Shown here piece by piece: positions 16,832 through 24,295 of a DNA stretch of 54,050 nt. Source of the DNA: an uncultured Lachnospiraceae bacterium (GTDB lineage Bacteria; Bacillota; Clostridia; Lachnospirales; Lachnospiraceae); assembly GCA_910587955.1 (NCBI GenBank), contig CAJUNN010000014.1:1-54050 (forward strand). The letters run 5' to 3'. The stretch's first letter is position 1. Each line of letters begins with the position of its first letter. Position numbers and translations under genes: made by a program. Below the pieces are notes generated by a model. That model ran no database searches. It was not told where the DNA came from and was given only the letters and a program-made list of their open reading frames with translations.

Positions 16832-18098
16832 ATTTGTAGTAAGAAAGGCGATCAAGGATTTAAGGGTTGATCAAGTGGCGGGCTATGAGCTGATGTTCCA
16901 GGATGACGAGGACAGCTTTTACAGCAACTCGGAGACCAACGCCGCGAATACTATCGCAGGTTTCCTGATGGAAAACAGCGGGAAGATTTTTAAGAACAAC
17001 CAGATCTTTATGACCTTTACGCCGTCTCTGCTCTTCCGGAACACGGCGAAAATGTTTGACAAAGATAAGATCGTCATTCAGATAGAGGAAAACCTTATCA
17101 TTCACCCTCTGGCTACGGTGATGATTGAGAAGTACCGCAGGGAAGGCTACCGTTTTGCCATCAATAATTTCCAGTTTACGCCGAAGTATTTCAGTATGCT
17201 GGAGCATGCGGATTACATCCGGGTGAATTTGGCCGGAGCTCCCAAGGGACGGGAGAGGGATTCCCTGGACAATACCATTCAGATGGCCCATGGTTTTCAG
17301 AAGCTCTGCATTGCCTACAATGTGGATACCAAGGAAGACTTTGAGGTTGCCAAAGCTCTGGATGTGGATTTTGTGGAAGGGCTTTACGTATCCGAAGGCA
17401 TGGTTACGAAGATGAATAAGATCGAGTACCTGCAGGGGAATCTCTATCAGCTGATCATGGAAGTGACCCGGGAAGACCCAAACCTGAACGAGATCGAGTC
17501 TATCGTCATCCGGGATGCGGCCCTGACCTATTCCCTGCTACGGCTTGCAAATTCTGCGTATTTTGCTTCCCGCCGGCGGACTTCTTCCATTCACCAGGCA
17601 CTGATTACGGTGGGATTGAACCAGTTAAAACAGTGGGTGTACCTCTTAAGTTTTGAGAGCACCCAGGAGATGACTCCGGGAGCGGAAGAAGTTCTTAAGC
17701 TTTCCTTCCTGCGGGCAAATTTTGCTTCCAGGCTGGTGACCAGGTTAAGGCCGTTCCCTATTTCCAGGGGTGATGCCTACATGATGGGAATGTTCTCTTC
17801 CCTGGAATACATCGTTGACGCTACTCTGGAGGAAATACTTCAGGAGATTCCCATGGCGGATGAGGTGAAAGACGCCATGCTGAAGCACGAGGGCAAGGGC
17901 GGCCAGCTCTTTGATTTGGTGCTCGCTTATGAGAAAGCCGATTGGAAGGCCATCAAGAGCCTTGCCAAGGAGCTTGAGCTTCCTACAAACATCCTGGCCC
18001 AGACCTACATTGACTGTGTGGAAGAAGTGAATGAAATCTGGGAGAATCTGACGGATATGGTGGGAGAGGAAGAAGAAGCAGAAGAGACAAAAGAGTGA
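16824..18098 (+). CDS. EAL-like/HDOD domain protein (YuxH family)
   Basis: 424-residue signalling protein. I chose the ATG at 16824 (MDKFVVRKAIKD), which overlaps the end of cheV by 8 bases; an in-frame ATG 30 bases upstream lies deeper inside cheV. Residues 1-190 resemble the EAL fold of YuxH-type proteins (VAGYELMFQ near the start), but the catalytic EAL-like residues are lost, so c-di-GMP hydrolysis is unlikely. About residues 200-390 form an HDOD domain (IRDAALTYSLLRLANSAYF). Such proteins act as signal-output modules; its role here is unknown, but it closes the flagellar operon. The C-terminus is Glu-rich. Confidence 0.85.
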   Translation: MDKFVVRKAIKDLRVDQVAGYELMFQDDEDSFYSNSETNAANTIAGFLMENSGKIFKNNQIFMTFTPSLLFRNTAKMFDKDKIVIQIEENLIIHPLATVMIEKYRREGYRFAINNFQFTPKYFSMLEHADYIRVNLAGAPKGRERDSLDNTIQMAHGFQKLCIAYNVDTKEDFEVAKALDVDFVEGLYVSEGMVTKMNKIEYLQGNLYQLIMEVTREDPNLNEIESIVIRDAALTYSLLRLANSAYFASRRRTSSIHQALITVGLNQLKQWVYLLSFESTQEMTPGAEEVLKLSFLRANFASRLVTRLRPFPISRGDAYMMGMFSSLEYIVDATLEEILQEIPMADEVKDAMLKHEGKGGQLFDLVLAYEKADWKAIKSLAKELELPTNILAQTYIDCVEEVNEIWENLTDMVGEEEEAEETKE

Positions 18099-18116
18099 TT
18101 ATAGAGAGAAAAAAAT

Positions 18117-18155
18117 AAAAGGCTGCATCCGTGAAAAGAGAGGATGCAGCCTTTT
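18117..18155. terminator. Bidirectional intrinsic terminator
   Basis: AAAAGGCTGCATCC (18117-18130) pairs perfectly with GGATGCAGCCTTTT (18142-18155). T-runs occur on both outer sides, so it can end the long flagellar operon on the plus strand and the parA-comFB operon on the minus strand. Confidence 0.92.
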
Positions 18156-18157
18156 GT

Positions 18158-18979
18158 TTATGTTGCCTCATGTCTGGGATGTTCCTTCACCTGTGTACAG
18201 GCTTTTACGGCCTCCACGGTTATCTGGCTGATAAGCCTTCCTGTAAGGAAGCTCACCATGGGATCAATAGCCGCTTTGTCCATCACCATGTACTTGGCCG
18301 GAAGTCCGTTCAAAGTCAGGGCAATGGTGTCGGTTTTGCAGCGGTCGCAGGTGCAGACTTCAAACTGTTTCATAAAGTATATGATTTTATCCTCTACAAT
18401 CCGCTCCATCACATTGACCATAGCATAGTCCGGCTCCGGCTCTGCAGGTATTTGAGGCTGCGGGGCGGGGGCTTCCTTTGGCTCCGGGAGTTTGGGTTCC
18501 GGTGCTGCGTCATTTACCGGTGCAGCTTGGGGCTCCGGCTGTGCGGCAGCTTCGGTTATCGCTGGAGGCTCCGGCTGTGCAGACGATTCCGGCGCCGCAG
18601 GAGCTTCCGGCATTATCGGCGGTTCCGGTGCTGCGGGAGCTTCCGGCTTTATCGGCGGTTCCGGCTGTGCGGGAATTTCCGGTTCCGGCACTTCCTCCTC
18701 CTCCGGCTCCAGGTTCTTTAGAAGTTCTGCCCGGATCTGTTCCGCCACCGGATCTTCCTCTGGCGAACCGTTGTCTATGATAGAGATATGCGGGGGGACC
18801 TCCGGCTGGGGTGCGGGAGAAGGAGACGGGGCCGGAGGAGTTTCTGCCTTGGGAGCAGGTTCTTTAGAAGCCGTTTCCTTTCCGGCTTCCTGCTCTGTCT
18901 CTTTTTCCGGTTCCTCGCCGGTATCCTGGCCGGCCAGCAGATTTAATACGTGTGCTGTTTTGTTACTTTTGCGTGCCAT
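18158..18979 (-). CDS. ComFB-domain protein with basic N-terminus and Pro/Ala/Glu linker
   Basis: 273-residue protein in three parts. Residues 1-17 form a short basic, helix-prone peptide (MARKSNKTAHVLNLLAG). Residues about 20-183 are a low-complexity Pro/Ala/Glu linker with a tandem 12-residue repeat near 105-130. Residues 184-271 match the late-competence ComFB family: MERIVEDKII, then the cysteines C209, C211 and C214 in EVCTCDRCKTDTIALTLN, LPAKY and a closing KEHPRH. ComFB-domain proteins in cyanobacteria have been reported to bind cyclic dinucleotides. The start overlaps the end of parA by 17 bases, so the two are one translational unit. A role as the ParA partner is inference. Confidence 0.82.
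   Translation of the reverse strand: MARKSNKTAHVLNLLAGQDTGEEPEKETEQEAGKETASKEPAPKAETPPAPSPSPAPQPEVPPHISIIDNGSPEEDPVAEQIRAELLKNLEPEEEEVPEPEIPAQPEPPIKPEAPAAPEPPIMPEAPAAPESSAQPEPPAITEAAAQPEPQAAPVNDAAPEPKLPEPKEAPAPQPQIPAEPEPDYAMVNVMERIVEDKIIYFMKQFEVCTCDRCKTDTIALTLNGLPAKYMVMDKAAIDPMVSFLTGRLISQITVEAVKACTQVKEHPRHEAT
18592..18663 (-). repeat. Tandem 36-base coding repeat in the ComFB-protein linker
   Basis: Two directly adjacent 36-base units (18592-18627 and 18628-18663) differ at a few positions and encode 12-residue Pro/Glu/Ala blocks. Decayed copies continue on both sides. The reading frame is kept, so the linker length probably varies by repeat slippage. Confidence 0.75.
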
Positions 18980-19754
18980 GTGCCACCTCCTGCTGGTGAA
19001 TCTTTTTTAATACTTCCTGGACAAATTCCAGATAATCCAGGGAAGGGTTGGAACTGGGAGCGTAGTCAAAGACGCTCTCACCATGGGCGGGAGCTTCCGC
19101 CACCGTGACACTGGGCCTTATTTGGATGTCAAATACAGAAGTATCGATCTGGGCCGCAATGCTCTCGGCCATCTCCTTTACTTCCCGGGCCAGAATGGTG
19201 CGCCGGTTGAACTTGGTCAGCAGGATTCCCAGGACATGGAGATTGGGATTGACGGACTGACGGACCGAATTGATGGTTTCTTTGATCTGGGCCACGCCTA
19301 CGATACTTAAGATCTCGGAGACCATGGGGATGATAAGGTAGTTTGCGGCCGAGTAAGCGTTCACGGTCAGAACATTCAGAGCCGGAGGCGTGTCGATGAC
19401 AATGAAATCGTAACGGTCCTCTACAGGCATCAGAAGCCTTTTCAGCATCAGTTCCCGGCCCGGTTCGTTAAATTCCAGTTCTGCGCTGCTCAAAAGAATA
19501 TTGGAAGTGACCAGATCGCAGTATTCGGTGGGCTGTATAGCCGCCTCAATGGGAATCTGGTACTTTAATACCTCATAAATGCTTTTTGAATTATCAATAT
19601 CAAGGCCAAGGCTGAATCCGAAGTTGCCCTGCGGATCCAGGTCAATGCCAAGTACTTTTTTGCCCTCTCTTGTAAGTCCGGCTGCCAAAGCACTTGAAGT
19701 AGTGGTCTTGCCGACCCCGCCCTTCTGGTTGGTAAGTGCAATGATTGTAGCCAA
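18963..19754 (-). CDS. ParA/Soj-family ATPase
   Basis: 263-residue ATPase that would dimerise on ATP and position a partner or cargo. The deviant Walker A motif NQKGGVGKTT is at the very N-terminus, with DLDPQGN and a Walker B-like FIVIDTPPALN. It lacks the N-terminal DQAxxLR-type activation helix of FlhG, so it is closer to Soj/ParA than to FlhG. It starts at TTG, supported by GGAGG 8 bases upstream, divergent from fliD. Co-transcribed with the ComFB gene. No parB-like gene or obvious parS site is present, so chromosome segregation is not the simplest role; placement of motility parts is possible (inference). Confidence 0.88.
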   Translation of the reverse strand: MATIIALTNQKGGVGKTTTSSALAAGLTREGKKVLGIDLDPQGNFGFSLGLDIDNSKSIYEVLKYQIPIEAAIQPTEYCDLVTSNILLSSAELEFNEPGRELMLKRLLMPVEDRYDFIVIDTPPALNVLTVNAYSAANYLIIPMVSEILSIVGVAQIKETINSVRQSVNPNLHVLGILLTKFNRRTILAREVKEMAESIAAQIDTSVFDIQIRPSVTVAEAPAHGESVFDYAPSSNPSLDYLEFVQEVLKKIHQQEVAHGTQK

Positions 19755-19806
19755 AGTGAATTCCTCCGTTTCTCTAAGATAGTTGTGAAAATCTCAATTC
19801 AAGTAT

Positions 19807-19833
19807 TAATTAAAGTATACTATATGCCGATAA
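19807..19833 (+). promoter_or_regulatory. FliA (sigma-28) promoter of fliD
   Basis: TAAT (19807-19810), a 15-base spacer and GCCGATAA (19826-19833). The -10 element is a perfect match to the sigma-28 consensus; the -35 differs from TAAA at one base. It lies 70 bases before the fliD start, in the divergent parA-fliD region. Confidence 0.85.
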
Positions 19834-19902
19834 ATAAGTACAGAGTATTTTAGAAATTGTCTCAGAATGATACAAAAAAGAAATAGAAAAGGAGTGGTTT
19901 AT

Positions 19903-22413
19903 ATGGCTAGTATCAGCAGCCTGAGCGGATCGACAAATAGTGCATTATCCAGTTTGAGAGGATACGGCGGACTTTCCAGCGGCCTGGACAGGGACACGCT
20001 GATTGAGGGTATGACCTCTGCGACCCAGGCAAAGATTACAAAGAACCAGCAGGCAAAACAGAAATTGGAGTGGCAGCAGCAGGCTTACCGCAATATCAGT
20101 GATAAGCTGATTGCTTTTGCGGATAAATATACGGCAACCATGACGTCCAAGACCAATCTCTTCAGCGACAGCTTCTGGAATGCGGCTAACACCATTGTCA
20201 ACGGCAAGAACAGCAAATACATCGGCGTAACCGGAACCTCCAAGGCTGCGGCAAACGTCTCCATTCTGGGTGTGCAGCAGATGGCGAAAAACGCCAGCCT
20301 GATGACCGGGAAGGCCTCTGACAGTGCTTTGAAGACAGGCGCTATTAATACCGGTGATGTGCCCATGAATACGCTAGACGGCAAGGAGCTGAATTTCAAG
20401 ATCGGAGACAACGGCTATGCCGTAGTTCTTCCTTCCCGCCTGGAGCCCTATGCTATGGCGGACGGGACGCAGGATGTGGAGGCGGCGGCAAAAGCCATCA
20501 ACGCGGCCCTGCGGCAGACGAAGGTAGATTATACGGGAGCGCCCAAGGATGACAATATGTTCAACCATGTGGAGGCCCAGGTGGTGGACGGGAAGATTGC
20601 TTTTGTCAGCAAGGACGGCAACAATAAAGTAACCCTCCACGACAGTTCGGCTCTGGAGGCTTTGGGCTTTACCACGAAACCCGGTTCTGAGGGACAGGAG
20701 CTCACAAACGGCGTGGCATATTCGGCGCAGGAAGAAGCGAAGCTCATAGAGGTGCAGGATTTTGCCCAGCGCATGGGAGAGAAGGAGCTGACCTTTAATT
20801 ACAACGGAAAATCAAAGACCATTACCCTTCCCTCGGCGGAGGAGATCCGCAAGAATCTCGGTTCGGATAACGGTCTGACCTATGTAAAAGATAAACTGCA
20901 GGAAAGCATGGATGCGGCTTTTGGAAAGGGAAGAGTGAAGGTAAACCTGGAAGACGTAGATGCCGCCGATGCCAGCAAGGGACAGCGGCTTACGTTCAAA
21001 ACCACAATTCCCAACAAGACGGAAGACGACGGCGTAACCCCCAAGGAAGATACCAGTTCTACCCTGACTCTTACGGGAGGCTGGTCATCCCTCATGTCTT
21101 CCTACGGCGGACTTGACGTGATCGCAGGGGAGTCCAACCGGGTGAACCTGAATATCAGCCTGAAGGATTCCGGTATGAATCTGGGTGCGGCTACGCCGGA
21201 TGCGAATGGAAAGTATAAGCTGAATATCAACGGAACGGATATTGAGTTTTCCGAGAACGATTCCATGAACCTCATTATGAAGCGGATCAACGAAGCGGAT
21301 GCAGGCATTAAGATTTCCTATCTGTCTACAACGGACAAATTCGTGGTAGAGGCCACGGAGGACGGGGCTGCCGGCCTGATTCAGCTGAAAGGGGAAGGCG
21401 CAAAACTGCTCTTCGGCCAGGAGATTGATTCCGAGAATGCCTCTGCTATCGGCGGCGGCAACTCCTTCAGCGCAGGCCAGGATGCGATTGTAGCTGTAAA
21501 GTACGCAGGCTCCGACGAGGTAGTGGAACTGACCCGCGGAAACAACAGCTTCTCCATTGAAGGCCTGGACATTACCGTGAAAGGCAAATTTGGTTATGAT
21601 GACAGCGGCAACTTGATTGAGAACGATCCGGAGCAGGCTGTTACCTTCACCTCCAATATCGAGTCCGATAAAATTGCATCTGCAGTTTCCGATTTGGTGA
21701 AAGAGTACAATGAAATTCTGGAGCTGGTAAATAAAGAGCTTACCACCAGGCCGGACCGGGATTACACACCTCTGACCTCCGAACAGAAAAAGGAGCTGAG
21801 TGAGGACGAGGTGAAGCTCTGGGAGGAGAAAGCGAAATCAGGGCTTCTCTACAATTCCAGTGAGCTCCGCAGCCTGGCGGATGATCTCCGGTGGATGATC
21901 AACCCGGCCGATCAGCAGAAGATGAGCGAGATGGGAATCTCCGTATCCACCAACTGGCAGGATAACGGAAAGCTTTCCTTTGACGAGAACAAATTTAAGG
22001 CGGCTCTGGAGAAGGATCCGGATGCGGTGAAAAACTTCTTTACCAAGGAGGCCAGCTTTGACGAGGAAGGCTATCAGGCAGCCCTGGCGAAGAATCCCAA
22101 GACGGATCGCTCGGCGTTTGAGGTGAAGGCAGGATTTGCCGTAAACTTGAAAAACGGCATGGATAAGTATGTGAAAACCCTGGGAACCCAGAAGGGTATT
22201 CTCATTGAGAAAGCCGGATCCACCAAATCACCTTTGAGCATCTTGAACAACAGCATCAGCAACCAGATTAAGGATGTAGATAAAATACTGGCGAATTTGA
22301 AGGTTCGCCTGAAATCGGAGCAGGATCGCTATATCAGCCAGTTTACGCAGCTTGAGACGCTCATCTCCCAGATGAATTCCCAGAGCAGCTATTTAAGCGG
22401 CCTGGGCTTCTAG
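19903..22413 (+). CDS. fliD: Flagellar filament cap protein FliD
   Basis: Large FliD of 836 residues that caps the filament and helps flagellin fold. The ATG at 19903 has GGAG 8 bases upstream; an upstream ATG at 19867 in the same frame lacks such a site. Conserved N-terminus: GYGGLSSGLDRDTLIEGMTS; conserved C-terminus: QIKDVDKILANLKVRLKSEQ, DRYISQFTQLETLISQMNSQ, SSYLSGLGF. The middle is greatly expanded for FliD, which suggests extra surface domains. First gene of fliD-fliS-chaperone. Confidence 0.93.
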   Translation: MASISSLSGSTNSALSSLRGYGGLSSGLDRDTLIEGMTSATQAKITKNQQAKQKLEWQQQAYRNISDKLIAFADKYTATMTSKTNLFSDSFWNAANTIVNGKNSKYIGVTGTSKAAANVSILGVQQMAKNASLMTGKASDSALKTGAINTGDVPMNTLDGKELNFKIGDNGYAVVLPSRLEPYAMADGTQDVEAAAKAINAALRQTKVDYTGAPKDDNMFNHVEAQVVDGKIAFVSKDGNNKVTLHDSSALEALGFTTKPGSEGQELTNGVAYSAQEEAKLIEVQDFAQRMGEKELTFNYNGKSKTITLPSAEEIRKNLGSDNGLTYVKDKLQESMDAAFGKGRVKVNLEDVDAADASKGQRLTFKTTIPNKTEDDGVTPKEDTSSTLTLTGGWSSLMSSYGGLDVIAGESNRVNLNISLKDSGMNLGAATPDANGKYKLNINGTDIEFSENDSMNLIMKRINEADAGIKISYLSTTDKFVVEATEDGAAGLIQLKGEGAKLLFGQEIDSENASAIGGGNSFSAGQDAIVAVKYAGSDEVVELTRGNNSFSIEGLDITVKGKFGYDDSGNLIENDPEQAVTFTSNIESDKIASAVSDLVKEYNEILELVNKELTTRPDRDYTPLTSEQKKELSEDEVKLWEEKAKSGLLYNSSELRSLADDLRWMINPADQQKMSEMGISVSTNWQDNGKLSFDENKFKAALEKDPDAVKNFFTKEASFDEEGYQAALAKNPKTDRSAFEVKAGFAVNLKNGMDKYVKTLGTQKGILIEKAGSTKSPLSILNNSISNQIKDVDKILANLKVRLKSEQDRYISQFTQLETLISQMNSQSSYLSGLGF

Positions 22414-22486
22414 AAGGGAAGCAGGGCGTGAACCGTACGGGGCTGCCAAGGCAGGCGGAACAGAAAGCGTGAGAAAGGAATTCATC

Positions 22487-22852
22487 ATGAATGGTTATCA
22501 GCAATACAAAACTCAGTCTGTCAGCACTATGACAGCCAGCGAAATGCTGCTGCTCCTGTTTGATGAGCTGGTAAAGAGGCTGACCAGGGCAGAGCTGGCT
22601 CTGGAAGTAGGAGATGAGCAGTTGTTTAATCAGTCGGTTGTCCGTTCCCGGGAGATTGTACAGTATTTAAGGACTACCCTGGATAGACGGTATGCCATTA
22701 GCCAGGAACTGTATGCCATGTATGATTTCTTTATCTTTGAACTTGGCCGCATCAGCGCAGGCAGAAACCCGAAAGCGATTGCGGATTTGAAGTCTCTGGT
22801 GGAGGAGCTGCGGGAAGCGTTCCGGGAAGCCAGCAAAACACTCAATAACTGA
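22487..22852 (+). CDS. fliS: Flagellin export chaperone FliS
   Basis: 121-residue helical chaperone that binds the flagellin C-terminus before export. Family motifs: MNGYQQYKTQSVSTMTASEM, LLLLFDELVKRLTRAELAL and the helix IVQYLRTTLD. The ATG at 22487 follows AAAGGAA by 6 bases and gives the usual N-terminus; a GTG 18 bases upstream is less likely. Confidence 0.93.
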   Translation: MNGYQQYKTQSVSTMTASEMLLLLFDELVKRLTRAELALEVGDEQLFNQSVVRSREIVQYLRTTLDRRYAISQELYAMYDFFIFELGRISAGRNPKAIADLKSLVEELREAFREASKTLNN

Positions 22853-22864
22853 GGGGAGAGAAGA

Positions 22865-23272
22865 ATGGCGGATCAGGAATTGTGGAACGAGCTTTTGAAG
22901 CAGGCACAGGGACGGTATCAGACCATCAATGAGGTGCTTCGTGTTACAAAAGAAATTGCGGATGCGCTGTCCAGGGATGACCGGGTGGCCGCGCAGATGC
23001 TTCTGGGAATGAGGCAGGAGAGCCTGGATTCCCTTTCGGAGAGCATGGAGAAGATTTATCAGCTTCTCCGGTGTGCCTCGGAGGAAGAGCAGGCAGGGAT
23101 TTTAAGCCTTTTGAAAGGGGAATCACAAGCCTCGCCGGAGGATTCTTTTGAGAAGAAGAAGCTTGGGGAGATAGGGGAAAATATCAGAAGGACGCTGGAG
23201 AAGACGGTGGAGCTGGATCGCGGAATCAGTGTACGCCTGGCAGGAAAGGATTCTTTTTATCAGGGAACTTAA
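22865..23272 (+). CDS. Putative FliT/FlgN-type flagellar chaperone
   Basis: 135-residue, nearly all-helical acidic protein directly after fliS (12-base gap) and before a terminator. No strong family motif is visible, but size, predicted helices, position and the pattern of heptad-like leucines fit a FliT- or FlgN-like export chaperone. The likely client would be FliD or hook-filament junction proteins. The functional call rests mainly on context. Confidence 0.6.
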   Translation: MADQELWNELLKQAQGRYQTINEVLRVTKEIADALSRDDRVAAQMLLGMRQESLDSLSESMEKIYQLLRCASEEEQAGILSLLKGESQASPEDSFEKKKLGEIGENIRRTLEKTVELDRGISVRLAGKDSFYQGT

Positions 23273-23290
23273 AGCTGCTCCGGCAGAAGG

Positions 23291-23330
23291 AAGGGTGGAT
23301 TTTAAAATTCACCCTTTCATTTTGTGTTGA
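23291..23330 (+). terminator. Intrinsic terminator of the fliD operon
   Basis: AAGGGTGGATTTT pairs with AAAATTCACCCTT (23291-23316, one G-T pair), followed by a T-rich stretch to about 23330. It ends the fliD-fliS-chaperone transcript. Confidence 0.75.
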
Positions 23331-23376
23331 AATATTGTAAAATTTTCACGAGAGCAGGAAAGAGCGAGGTGGCAGC

Positions 23377-24141
23377 ATGCCCCAGATAGTGTTTGACCAG
23401 GTGTCTAAAATCTTTGAGCCGGATGAATTGGTGCTGGAAGATATTTCTTTTCAGATTGAAAAGGGTGAATTTGTATTTTTAATAGGAAAAAGCGGTGTGG
23501 GAAAGTCCAGTATCTTAAAGCTCCTGAGCAGGCAGGAAGAGGTGAGCCGGGGGCGTATTTTTGTGGATCAGGAAGATATCAGTCTCCTGAAAAAGCGGGA
23601 ACTGCCCTATTTCCGCAGAAAATTTGGAATTATGCAGCCGGATATGCGCTGCCTGCAGGACCGTACCGTGTACGAAAATATTCTCCTGGCTCTGCGATCC
23701 TGCGGTTACTCTCCGCGAAAAAGCAAAAAGCCGATTATGGAGGCCCTGGGCAGCGTAGGAATGGCGGCCAAGGCGGATCGTTATCCCCAGGAGCTTTCTG
23801 TGGGACAGGAGGCCCGGGTGCTTCTGGCCCGCGCTCTGGTGACAGGTCCCCGGATTCTTTTGGCAGACGAGCCCACGGCAAATCTGGATGCAGATATGGC
23901 CTGGGATATGATGTGCCTGCTGGACGAAGTGAACCGCAGGGGTGTTACCGTGATTGTCAGCAGCCATTCGGTGGAATTGGTCAATATTATGCACAAACGG
24001 GTTCTGACCCTGGTGGAAGGGATGCTGGTGGCGGATGAGAGAAACGCCGGTTACAGTACCAAAGCCCTGGATATTTATGAGGAGCGCAGAGTCCTGCGGA
24101 TGCGGGAAGAGAGAAACAGACAAAAAAACAATTATTTTTAA
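23377..24141 (+). CDS. FtsE-like ABC transporter ATPase
   Basis: 254-residue ATP-binding cassette protein. Walker A GKSGVGKSS, Q-loop in FGIMQPD, a signature LSVGQEARVLLARAL (Val instead of the usual second Gly), Walker B ILLADEPT with NLDADM, and H-loop SSH are all present, so it should hydrolyse ATP. The overall style is FtsE-like (MPQIVFDQVSKIFEPDELVL start). No FtsX-type permease is next to it, which leaves the membrane partner open. It is alone between two terminated or promoter-separated motility units; a weak TAAAAT at 23338-23343 may be its -10. Confidence 0.78.
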   Translation: MPQIVFDQVSKIFEPDELVLEDISFQIEKGEFVFLIGKSGVGKSSILKLLSRQEEVSRGRIFVDQEDISLLKKRELPYFRRKFGIMQPDMRCLQDRTVYENILLALRSCGYSPRKSKKPIMEALGSVGMAAKADRYPQELSVGQEARVLLARALVTGPRILLADEPTANLDADMAWDMMCLLDEVNRRGVTVIVSSHSVELVNIMHKRVLTLVEGMLVADERNAGYSTKALDIYEERRVLRMREERNRQKNNYF

Positions 24142-24168
24142 AAATTCTGTTATTTTTATAATTTTGTA

Positions 24169-24177
24169 TCCGATATA
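24169..24177 (+). promoter_or_regulatory. Possible FliA-type -10 element
   Basis: TCCGATATA upstream of the FliD-like gene contains CCGATAT, the exact SigD-type -10 core. No good TAAA-like -35 at the right spacing is visible, so the promoter is only probable. It would give a leader of about 115 bases. Confidence 0.4.
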
Positions 24178-24240
24178 ACAATAGGAGTGTCTGAAATTAT
24201 GCCTTGTTGAATTGCGGATACTCACATTCAATTAGGATAG

Positions 24241-24267
24241 CCTCCGAAACGGGAAACGTTTTGGAAG
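24241..24267 (+). other. Hairpin in the leader of the FliD-like gene
   Basis: CCTCCGAAACG (24241-24251) pairs with CGTTTTGGAAG (24257-24267) around GGAAA, with one mismatch and one G-T pair. A second stem (TTGAAT at 24207-24212 with ATTCAA at 24226-24231) lies upstream. The start codon is at 24296. The layout suggests a structured 5' leader; no known riboswitch class was recognised. Confidence 0.5.
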
Positions 24268-24295
24268 TGCAGATTGGGAAAAAGGGGGAAAGGAT

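Noticed and set aside
18592..18663. 36-base repeats, a length typical of CRISPR
   Set aside because: The units are directly adjacent without spacers, keep the reading frame and differ from each other, so they are coding repeats.
18131..18721. Plus-strand open frames with Gly/Ser or Cys/Arg-rich products opposite the ComFB gene
   Set aside because: They are translations of the Pro/Ala/Glu repeat DNA in other frames and have no ribosome binding sites.
18963..19754. ParA as the FlhG of this organism
   Set aside because: It lacks the N-terminal FlhG-type activation segment and pairs with a ComFB gene, not flhF; a functional replacement remains possible and is given as a finding.
24181..24295. 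c-di-GMP riboswitch before the FliD-like gene
   Set aside because: The conserved GEMM or class II core features are not visible; only generic stems are seen.
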